Source: Siphonodentalium dalli (lineage: Eukaryota; Mollusca; Scaphopoda; Gadilida; Siphonodentaliidae). Taken from it: a stretch of 64,000 bases of DNA. Within the stretch, counting starts at the first letter, position 1. Each line of letters begins with the position of its first letter. Below are positions 48,361-60,200 of the stretch, piece by piece. The position numbers and the translations under genes are program-made. The notes under the pieces were generated by a model that was not told where the DNA came from, did not search any database, and worked only from the letters and a program-made list of their open reading frames with translations. The stretch is taken from the NCBI GenBank assembly GCA_032622095.1, contig CP136061.1, forward strand, positions 17,734,991 through 17,798,990, in the 5' to 3' direction.

Positions 48361-48970
48361 GACTCACATAAGGAAGGTGACATATTGATAATACATACCT
48401 ATAAGACTGACATAAGGACGGTGACATATTGATAATACATACCTATAAGACTGACATAAGGACGGTGACATATTGATAATACATACCTATAAGACTCACA
48501 TAAGGACGGTGACATATTGATAATACATACCTATAAGACTGACATAAGGACGGTGACATATTGATAATACATACCTATAAGACTCACATAAGGACGGTGA
48601 CATATTGATAATACATACCTATAAGACACACATAAGGACGGTGACATATTGATAATGCATACCTATAAGACTGACATAAGGAAGGTGACATATTGATAAT
48701 ACATACCTATAAGACTGACATAAGGACGGTGGCATATTGATAATACATACATATAAGACTCACATAAGGACGGTGACATATTGATAATGCATACCTATAA
48801 GACTGACATAAGGAAGGTGACATATTGATAATACATACCTATAAGACTGACATAAGGACGGTGGCATATTGATAATACATACCTATAAGACACACATAAG
48901 GACGGTGACATATTGATAATGCATACCTATAAGACTGACATAAGGAAGGTGACATATTGATAATACATAC

Positions 48971-49928
48971 CTATAAGACTGACATAAGGACGGTGGCATA
49001 TTGATAATACATACCTATAAGACTGACATAAGGACGGTGGCATATTGATAATACATACCTATAAGACACACATAAGGACGGTGTATATTGATAATACATA
49101 CCTATAAGACTGACATAAGGACGGTGGCATATTGATAATACATACCTATAAGACTCACATAAGGACGGTGACATATTGATAATACATACCTATAAGACAC
49201 ACATAAGACGGTGACATATTGATAATACATACCTATAAGACTGACATAAGGAAGGTGACATATTGATAATACATACCTATAAGACTCACATAAGACGGTG
49301 ACATATTGATAATACATACCTATAAGACACACATAAGGACGGTGGCATATTGATAATACATACCTATAAGACTCACATAAGACGGTGACATATTGATAAT
49401 ACATACCTATAAGACACACATAAGGAAGGTGTATATTGATAATGCATACCTATAAGACTGACATAAGGACGGTGGCATATTGATAATACATACCTATAAG
49501 ACTGACATAAGGACGGTGGCATATTGATAATACATACCTATAAGACACACATAAGGACGGTGTATATTGATAATACATACCTATAAGACTGACATAAGGA
49601 CGGTGGCATATTGATAATACATACCTATAAGACTCACATAAGGACGGTGACATATTGATAATACATACCTATAAGACACACATAAGACGGTGACATATTG
49701 ATAATACATACCTATAAGACTGACATAAGGAAGGTGACATATTGATAATACATACCTATAAGACTCACATAAGACGGTGACATATTGATAATACATACCT
49801 ATAAGACACACATAAGGACGGTGGCATATTGATAATACATACCTATAAGACTCACATAAGACGGTGACATATTGATAATACATACCTATAAGACACACAT
49901 AAGGACGGTGTATATTGATAATGCATAC
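48971..49928. repeat. 479-bp (11-unit) tandem duplication
   Basis: The block 48971-49449 is repeated at 49450-49928 with the same series of GGCAT, GTATAT, GACAT and AGACGG units. The one difference I found is AAGGAAGG versus AAGGACGG next to the right-end GTGTATATT unit. It is the longest near-perfect adjacent duplication I noticed in the array and brings in several AAGACGG (43-bp) units. Confidence 0.88.
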
Positions 49929-50250
49929 CTATAAGACACACATAAGACGGTGACATATTGATAATACATACCTATAAGACTGACATAAGGACGGTGTATA
50001 TTGATAATACATACCTATAAGACTCACATAAGGACGGTGACATATTGATAATACATACCTATAAGACTGACATAAGGACGGTGTATATTGATAATGCATA
50101 CCTATAAGACACACATAAGGACGGTGGCATATTGATAATACATACCTATAAGACTCACATAAGGAAGGTGACATATTGATAATACATACCTATAAGACTG
50201 ACATAAGGACGGTGACATATTGATAATGCATACCTATAAGACACACATAA

Positions 50251-50620
50251 GACGGTGACATATTGATAATACATACCTATAAGACACACATAAGGACGGT
50301 GACATATTGATAATACATACCTATAAGACTGACATAAGGACGGTGACATATTGATAATGCATACCTATAAGACACACATAAGACGGTGACATATTGATAA
50401 TACATACCTATAAGACACACATAAGGAAGGTGACATATTGATAATACATACCTATAAGACTGACATAAGGACGGTGACATATTGATAATGCATACCTATA
50501 AGACACACATAAGACGGTGACATATTGATAATACATACCTATAAGACACACATAAGGAAGGTGACATATTGATAATACATACCTATAAGACTGACATAAG
50601 GACGGTGACATATTGATAAT
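50251..50620. repeat. 131-bp trimer HOR, about three copies
   Basis: GACGGTGACAT following CACATAA starts at 50251, 50382 and 50513, exactly 131 bp apart (44+44+43). Each is preceded by a unit with ATGCATACC/GACACAC and followed by GACACAC then GACTGAC units. Copies differ at AAGGACGG versus AAGGAAGG, and the third loses the ATGCATACC marker at its end. Confidence 0.85.
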
Positions 50621-51168
50621 ACATACCTATAAGACTGACATAAGGACGGTGACATATTGATAATACATACCTATAAGACTGACATAAGGACGGTGACATA
50701 TTGATAATACATACCTATAAGACTCACATAAGGACGGTGACATATTGATAATACATACCTATAAGACTGACATAAGGAAGGTGACATATTGATAATACAT
50801 ACCTATAAGACTCACATAAGGACGGTGACATATTGATAATACATACCTATAAGACTGACATAAGGAAGGTGACATATTGATAATACATACCTATAAGACT
50901 GACATAAGGACGGTGACATATTGATAATACATACCTATAAGACACACATAAGGACGGTGGCATATTGATAATACATACCTATAAGACACACATAAGACGG
51001 TGTATATTGATAATACATACCTATAAGACTCACATAAGGACGGTGACATATTGATAATGCATACCTATAAGACACACATAAGGACGGTGGATATTGATAA
51101 TACATACCTATAAGACTCACATAAGGACGGTGACATATTGATAATGCATACCTATAAGACACACATAA

Positions 51169-51816
51169 GACGGTGTATATTGATAATACATACCTATAAG
51201 ACACACATAAGGACGGTGTATATTGATAATACATACCTATAAGACTCACATAAGGACGGTGGATATTGATAATACATACCTATAAGACTCACATAAGGAC
51301 GGTGACATATTGATAATGCATACCTATAAGACTCACATAAGGACGGTGACATATTGATAATGCATACCTATAAGACACACATAAGACGGTGTATATTGAT
51401 AATACATACCTATAAGACACACATAAGGACGGTGTATATTGATAATACATACCTATAAGACTCACATAAGGACGGTGGATATTGATAATACATACCTATA
51501 AGACTCACATAAGGACGGTGACATATTGATAATGCATACCTATAAGACTCACATAAGGACGGTGACATATTGATAATGCATACCTATAAGACACACATAA
51601 GACGGTGTATATTGATAATACATACCTATAAGACACACATAAGGACGGTGTATATTGATAATACATACCTATAAGACTCACATAAGGACGGTGGATATTG
51701 ATAATACATACCTATAAGACTCACATAAGGACGGTGACATATTGATAATGCATACCTATAAGACTCACATAAGGACGGTGACATATTGATAATGCATACC
51801 TATAAGACTGACATAA
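51169..51816. repeat. 216-bp (5-unit) HOR, three copies
   Basis: The AAGACGGTGTATATT unit recurs at 51169, 51385, 51601 and 51817, each 216 bp apart (42+43+43+44+44). The three full copies have the order AGACGG-GTATAT, ACGG-GTATAT, ACGG-GGATAT, ACGG-GACAT with ATGCATACC, ACGG-GACAT with ATGCATACC. The fourth start leads into a run of 42-bp units instead. Confidence 0.88.
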
Positions 51817-51985
51817 GACGGTGTATATTGATAATACATACCTATAAGACACACATAAGACGGTGGATATTGATAATGCATACCTATAAGACACACATAA
51901 GACGGTGTATATTGATAATACATACCTATAAGACACACATAAGACGGTGTATATTGATAATACATACCTATAAGACTCACATAAG
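51817..51985. repeat. Run of four 42-bp units
   Basis: The C of AGACGG falls at 51819, 51861, 51903 and 51945, exactly 42 bp apart, with alternating GTGTATATT and GTGGATATT forms. It is the only run of consecutive 42-bp units I saw. Confidence 0.8.
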
Positions 51986-54900
51986 GACGGTGACATATTG
52001 ATAATACATACCTATAAGACAGACATAAGACGGTGTATATTGATAATACATACCTATAAGACTCACATAAGGACGGTGACATATTGATAATACATACCTA
52101 TAAGACTCACATAAGACGGTGTATATTGATAATACATACCTATAAGACACACATAAGACGGTGACATATTGATAATGCATACCTATAAGACACACATAAG
52201 GACGGTGGATATTGATAATACATACCTATAAGACTCACATAAGGACGGTGTATATTGATAATGTATACCTATAAGACACACATAATGCCGGTGACATATT
52301 GATAATACATACCTATAAGACTGACATAAGGACGGTGGATATTGATAATACATACCTATAAGACACACATAAGACGGTGACATATTGATAATACATACCT
52401 ATAAGACTGACATAAGGACGGTGACATATTGATAATACATACCTATAAGACTGACATAAGGACGGTGTATATTGATAATACATACCTATAAGACTCACAT
52501 AAGGACGGTGACATATTGATAATACATACCTATAAGACTCACATAAGGACGGTGACATATTGATAATACATACCTATAAGACTCACATAAGGACGGTGAC
52601 ATATTGATAATACATACCTATAAGACAGACATAAGGACGGTGACATATTGATAATACATACCTATAAGACTGACATAAGGACGGTGGCATATTGATAATA
52701 CATACCTATAAGACTGACATAAGGACGGTGACATATTGATAATACATACCTATAAGACACACATAAGGACGGTGACATATTGATAATACATACCTATAAG
52801 ACTGACATAAGGACGGTGACATATTGATAATACATACCTATAAGACTGACATAAGGACGGTGACATATTGATAATACATACCTATAAGACACACATAAGG
52901 ACGGTGACATATTGATAATACATACCTATAAGACTCACATAAGGACGGTGGCATATTGATAATACATACCTATAAGACTGACATAAGGACGGTGACATAT
53001 TGATAATACATACCTATAAGACTCACATAAGGACGGTGACATATTGATAATACATACCTATAAGACTGACATAAGGACGGTGACATATTGATAATACATA
53101 CCTATAAGACTGACATAAGGACGGTGACATATTGATAATACATACCTATAAGACTCACATAAGGACGGTGGCATATTGATAATACATACCTATAAGACTC
53201 ACATAAGGACGGTGACATATTGATAATACATACCTATAAGACTCACATAAGGACGGTGGCATATTGATAATACATACCTATAAGACTGACATAAGGACGG
53301 TGACATATTGATAATACATACCTATAAGACTGACATAAGGACGGTGACATATTGATAATGCATACCTATAAGACTGACATAAGGACGGTGACATATTGAT
53401 AATACATACCTATAAGACTGACATAAGGACGGTGACATATTGATAATACATACCTATAAGACTCACATAAGGACGGTGACATATTGCCATGTATACCTAT
53501 AAGACTGACATAAGGAAGGTGACATATTGATAATACATACCTATAAGACTGACATAAGGACGGTGACATATTGATAATGCATACCTATAAGACTGACATA
53601 AGGACGGTGACATATTGATAATACATACCTATAAGACTCACATAAGGACGGTGACATATTGATAATACATACCTATAAGACTGACATAAGGACGGTGACA
53701 TATTGATAATACATACCTATAAGACTCACATAAGGACGGTGACATATTGATAATACATACCTATAAGACTCACATAAGGACGGTGACATATTGATAATAC
53801 ATACCTATAAGACTGACATAAGGACGGTGACATATTGATAATACATACCTATAAGACTCACATAAGGACGGTGACATATTGATAATGCATACCTATAAGA
53901 CTGACATAAGGACGGTGACATATTGATAATACATACCTATAAGACTCACATAAGGACGGTGACATATTGATAATACATACCTATAAGACTGACATAAGGA
54001 CGGTGGCATATTGATAATACATACCTATAAGACTGACATAAGGACGGTGACATATTGATAATACATACCTATAAGACTGACATAAGGACGGTGACATATT
54101 GATAATACATACCTATAAGACTGACATAAGGACGGTGACATATTGATAATACATACCTATAAGACTGACATAAGGACGGTGACATATTGATAATACATAC
54201 CTATAAGACTCACATAAGGACGGTGACATATTGATAATACATACCTATAAGACTGACATAAGGACGGTGGCATATTGATAATACATACCTATAAGACACA
54301 CATAAGGACGGTGACATATTGATAATACATACCTATAAGACTCACATAAGGACGGTGACATATTGATAATACATACCTATAAGACTGACATAAGGACGGT
54401 GGCATATTGATAATACATACCTATAAGACTCACATAAGGACGGTGACATATTGATAATACATACCTATAAGACTGACATAAGGACGGTGGCATATTGATA
54501 ATACATACCTATAAGACTCACATAAGGACGGTGGCATATTGATAATACATACCTATAAGACTCACATAAGGACGGTGGCATATTGATAATACATACCTAT
54601 AAGACTGACATAAGGACGGTGGCATATTGATAATACATACCTATAAGACTCACATAAGGACGGTGGCATATTGATAATACATACCTATAAGACTCACATA
54701 AGGACGGTGGCATATTGATAATACATACCTATAAGACTGACATAAGGACGGTGGCATATTGATAATACATACCTATAAGACTCACATAAGGACGGTGACA
54801 TATTGATAATACATACCTATAAGACTCACATAAGGAAGGTGACATATTGATAATACATACCTATAAGACTGACATAAGGACGGTGGCATATTGATAATAC

Positions 54901-57167
54901 ATACCTATAAGACTCACATAAGGACGGTGACATATTGATAATACATACCTATAAGACTCACATAAGGAAGGTGACATATTGATAATACATACCTATAAGA
55001 CTGACATAAGGACGGTGACATATTGATAATACATACCTATAAGACTCACATAAGGACGGTGACATATTGATAATACATACCTATAAGACTGACATAAGGA
55101 CGGTGGCATATTGATAATACATACCTATAAGACTGACATAAGGAAGGTGACATATTGATAATACATACCTATAAGACTCACATAAGGAAGGTGACATATT
55201 GATAATACATACCTATAAGACTGACATAAGGAAGGTGACATATTGATAATACATACCTATAAGACTCACATAAGGACGGTGACATATTGATAATACATAC
55301 CTATAAGACTGACATAAGGCCGGTGACATATTGATAATACATACCTATAAGACTCACATAAGGACGGTGACATATTGATAATACATACCTATAAGACACA
55401 CATAAGGACGGTGGATATTGATAATACATACCTATAAGACTGACATAAGGACGGTGACATATTGATAATACATACCTATAAGACTGACATAAGGACGGTG
55501 TATATTGATAATACATACCTATAAGACACACATAAGGACGGTGACATATTGATAATACATACCTATAAGACTGACATAAGGACGGTGGCATATTGATAAT
55601 ACATACCTATAAGACTCACATAAGGACGGTGGCATATTGATAATACATACCTATAAGACTGACATAAGGACGGTGGATATTGATAATACATACCTATAAG
55701 ACTGACATAAGGACGGTGACATATTGATAATACATACCTATAAGACTGACATAAGGACGGTGGCATATTGATAATACATACCTATAAGACTGACATAAGG
55801 ACGGTGACATATTGATAATACATACCTATAAGACTGACATAAGGACGGTGACATATTGATAATACATACCTATAAGACTGACATAAGGACGGTGGCATAT
55901 TGATAATACATACCTATAAGACTGACATAAGGACGGTGACATATTGATAATACATACCTATAAGACTGACATAAGGACGGTGACATATTGATAATACATA
56001 CCTATAAGACTGACATAAGGACGGTGACATATTGATAATACATACCTATAAGACTGACATAAGGACGGTGACATATTGATAATACATACCTATAAGACTG
56101 ACATAAGGACGGTGTATATTGATAATACATACCTATAAGACTGACATAAGGACGGTGGATATTGATAATACATACCTATAAGACTGACATAAGGACGGTG
56201 GATATTGATAATACATACCTATAAGACTGACATAAGGACGGTGACATATTGATAATACATACCTATAAGACTCACATAAGGACGGTGGCATATTGATAAT
56301 ACATACCTATAAGACTGACATAAGGACGGTGGATATTGATAATACATACCTATAAGACTGACATAAGGACGGTGGATATTGATAATACATACCTATAAGA
56401 CACACATAAGGACGGTGGCATATTGATAATACATACCTATAAGACTGACATAAGGACGGTGACATATTGATAATACATACCTATAAGACACACATAAGGA
56501 CGGTGACATATTGATAATACATACCTATAAGACACACATAAGGACGGTGACATATTGATAATACATACCTATAAGACTCACATAAGGACGGTGACATATT
56601 GATAATACATACCTATAAGACTGACATAAGGACGGTGTATATTGATAATACATACCTATAAGACTGACATAAGGACGGTGGATATTGATAATACATACCT
56701 ATAAGACTGACATAAGGACGGTGACATATTGATAATACATACCTATAAGACTGACATAAGGACGGTGACATATTGATAATACATACCTATAAGACACACA
56801 TAAGGACGGTGACATATTGATAATACATACCTATAAGACTCACATAAGGACGGTGGCATATTGATAATACATACCTATAAGACTCACATAAGGACGGTGA
56901 CATATTGATAATACATACCTATAAGACTGACATAAGGACGGTGACATATTGATAATACATACCTATAAGACTGACATAAGGACGGTGGATATTGATAATA
57001 CATACCTATAAGACTGACATAAGGACGGTGGATATTGATAATACATACCTATAAGACTCACATAAGGAAGGTGACATATTGATAATACATACCTATAAGA
57101 CTCACATAAGGACGGTGACATATTGATAATACATACCTATAAGACTCACATAAGGACGGTGACATAT

Positions 57168-57267
57168 NNNNNNNNNNNNNNNNNNNNNNNNNNNNNNNNN
57201 NNNNNNNNNNNNNNNNNNNNNNNNNNNNNNNNNNNNNNNNNNNNNNNNNNNNNNNNNNNNNNNNNNN
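57168..57267. other. Assembly gap, exactly 100 N
   Basis: One hundred Ns lie between the 44-bp array, which breaks off mid-unit after GACATAT, and the 33-bp array, which begins at AGACACTGGGG. A round 100-N run is commonly used for a scaffold join of unknown size, so the true distance and content here are not known. Confidence 0.98.
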
Positions 57268-60200
57268 AGACACTGGGGTGGGTATCATCATGTATTATAC
57301 AGACACTGGGGTGGGTATCATCATGTATTATACAGACACTGGGGTGGGTATCATCATGTATTATACAGACACTGGGGTGGGTATCATCATGTATTATACA
57401 GACACTGGGGTGGGTATCATCATGTATTATACAGACACTGGGGTGGGTATCATCATGTATTATACATACACTGGGGTGGGTATCATCATGTATTATACAG
57501 ACACTGGGGTGGGTATCATCATGTATTATACAGACACTGGGGTGGGTATCATCATGTATTATACATATACTGGGGTGGGTATCATCATGTATTATACAGA
57601 CACTGGGGTGGGTATCATCATGTATTATACAGACACTGGGGTGGGTATCATCATGTATTATACAGACATTGGGGTGGGTATCATCATGTATTATACAGAC
57701 ACTGGGGTGGGTATCATCATGTATTATACAGACACTGGGTGGGTATCATCATGTATTATACAGACACTGGGGTGGGTATCATCATGTATTATACAGACAC
57801 TGGGGTGGGTATCATCATGTATTATACAGACACTGGGGTGGCTATCATCATGTATTATACAGACATTGGGGTGGGTATCATCATGTATTATACAGACACT
57901 GGGGTGGGTATCATCATGTATTATACAGACACTGGGGTGGGTATCATCATGTATTATACAGACACTGGGGTGGGTATCATCATGTATTATACATACACTG
58001 GGGTGGGTATCATCATGTATTATACAGACACTGGGGTGGGTATCATCATGGTATTATACAGACACTGGGGTGGGTATCATCATGTATTATACAGACACTG
58101 GGGTGGCTATCATCATGTATTATACAGACACTGGGGTGGGTATCATCATGTATTATACAGACACTGGGGTGGGTATCATCATGTATTATACAGACACTGG
58201 GGGTGGGTATCATCATGTATTATACAGACACTGGGGTGGGTATCATCATGTATTATACATACACTGGGGTGGGTATCATCATGTATTATACAGACACTGG
58301 GGTGGGTATCATCATGTATTATACAGACACTGGGGTGGGTATCATCATGTATTATACAGACACTGGGGTGGGTATCATCATGTATTATGCAGACACTGGG
58401 GTGGGTATCATCATGTATTATGCAGACACTGGGGTGGGTATCATCATGTATTATACAGACACTGGGGTGGGTATCATCATGTATTAAACAGGCACTGGGG
58501 TGGGTATCATCATGTATTATGCAGACATTGGGGTGGGTATCATCATGTATTATACAGACACTGGGGTGGGTATCATCATGTATTATACAGACACTGGGGT
58601 GGGTATCATCATGTATTATACAGACACTGGGGTGGGTATCATCATGTATTATACAGACACTGGGGTGGGTATCATCATGTATTATACAGACACTGGGGTG
58701 GGTATCATCATGTATTATACAGACAATGGGGTGGGTATCATCATGTATTATACAGACACTGGGGTGGGTATCATCATGTATTATACAGACACTGGGTGGG
58801 TATCATCATGTATTATACAGACACTGGGGTGGGTATCATCATGTATTATACAGACACTGGGGTGGGTATCATCATGTATTATACAGACACTGGGGTGGGT
58901 ATCATCATGTATTATACAGACACTGGGGTGGGTATCATCATGTATTATACAGACACTGGGGTGGGTATCATCATGTATTATACCGACACTGGGGTGGGTA
59001 TCATCATGTATTATACAGACACTGGGGTGGGTATCATCATGTATTATACAGACACTGGGGTGGGTATCATCATGTATTATACATACACTGGGGTGGGTAT
59101 CGTCATGTATTATACAGACACTGGGGTGGGTATCATCGTGTATTATACAGACACTGGGGTGGGTATCATCATGTATTATACAGACACTGGGGTGGGTATC
59201 ATCATGTATTATACAGACACTGGGGTGGGTATCATCATGTATTATACAGACACTGGGGTGGGTATCATCATGTATTATACAGACACTGGGGTGGGTATCA
59301 TCATGTATTATACAGACACTGGGGTGGGTATCATCATGTATTATACAGACACTGGGGTGGGTATCATCATGTATTATACAGACACTGGGTGGGTATCATC
59401 ATGTATTATACAGACACTGGGGTGGGTATCATCATGTATTATACAGACACTGGGGTGGGTATCATCATGTATTATACAGACACTGGGGTGGGTATCATCA
59501 TGTATTATACAGACACTGGGGTGGGTATCATCATGTATTATACAGACACTGGGTGGGTATCATCATGTATTATACAGACACTGGGGTGGGTATCATCATG
59601 TATTATACAGACACTGGGGTGGGTATCATCATGTATTATACAGACACTGGGGTTGGGTATCATCATGTATTATACAGACACTGGGGTGGGTATCATCATG
59701 TATTATACATACACTGGGGTGGGTATCATCATGTATTATACAGACACTGGGTGGGTATCATCATGTATTATACAGACACTGGGGTGGGTATCATCATGTA
59801 TTATACAGACACTGGGGTGGGTATCATCATGTATTATACATACACTGGGGTGGGTATCATCATGTATTATACAGACACTGGGGTGGGTATCATCATGTAT
59901 TATACAGACACTGGGGTGGGTATCATCATGTATTATACAGACACTGGGGTGGGTATCATCATGTATTATACAGACACTGGGGTGGGTATCATCATGTATT
60001 ATACAGACACTGGGGTTGGGTATCATCATGTATTATACAGACACTGGGGTGGGTATCATCATGTATTATACATACACTGGGGTGGGTATCATCATGTATT
60101 ATACAGACACTGGGGTGGGTATCATCATGTATTATACAGACACTGGGGTGGGTATCATCATGTATTATACAGACACTGGGGTGGGTATCATCATGTATTA

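Larger units (their letters stand above)
49200..52400. repeat. Zone enriched in AGACGG (short) units
   Basis: CATAAGACGG, lacking one G and A relative to CATAAGGACGG, is seen only a handful of times in the first 49 kb (near 29810, 29981, 39007 and 41468) but recurs every few units between about 49200 and 52400. Combined with GTGTATATT it gives 42-bp units, a multiple of three. That is why a 71-codon forward frame stays open at 51786-52001. Confidence 0.8.
1..57167. repeat. 44-bp satellite array, about 1,300 head-to-tail units
   Basis: The whole stretch is an uninterrupted tandem array of one 44-bp unit, all in one orientation, starting AGGACGGTGACATATTG at position 1 and continuing through ATACATACCTATAAGACT to a terminal CACATA or GACATA. 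The unit is about 34% G+C with a single CpG (positions 5-6). Length variants are 43 bp (GTGGATATTG or GTGTATATTG in place of GTGACATATTG) and 42 bp (these combined with AGACGG for AGGACGG). Fixed variable sites are positions 4-5, 10, 23-24, 33-34 and 38-39. No inserted gene, transposon or inversion was seen anywhere in the 57 kb. I do not recognise the family by name. The left end of the array lies outside the window. Short reverse-strand open frames inside it are frame-shift artefacts. Confidence 0.99.

Noticed and set aside
51786..52001. A 71-codon forward open frame
   Set aside because: It exists only because several successive units are 42 bp long (a multiple of three). It is satellite sequence throughout.
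1..57167. CRISPR array
   Set aside because: The unit repeats end to end with no unique spacers, the period is constant over 57 kb, and there are no cas-like genes.
1..57167. CENP-B box or telomere repeat in the satellite
   Set aside because: Neither TTAGGG-type runs nor the TTCG...CGGGA pattern of a CENP-B box appears in either unit, so location cannot be inferred from motifs.
59736..60029. A 97-codon reverse open frame in the 33-bp array
   Set aside because: It is the single stop-free reverse frame of the same repeat and ends where indel units change the phase.
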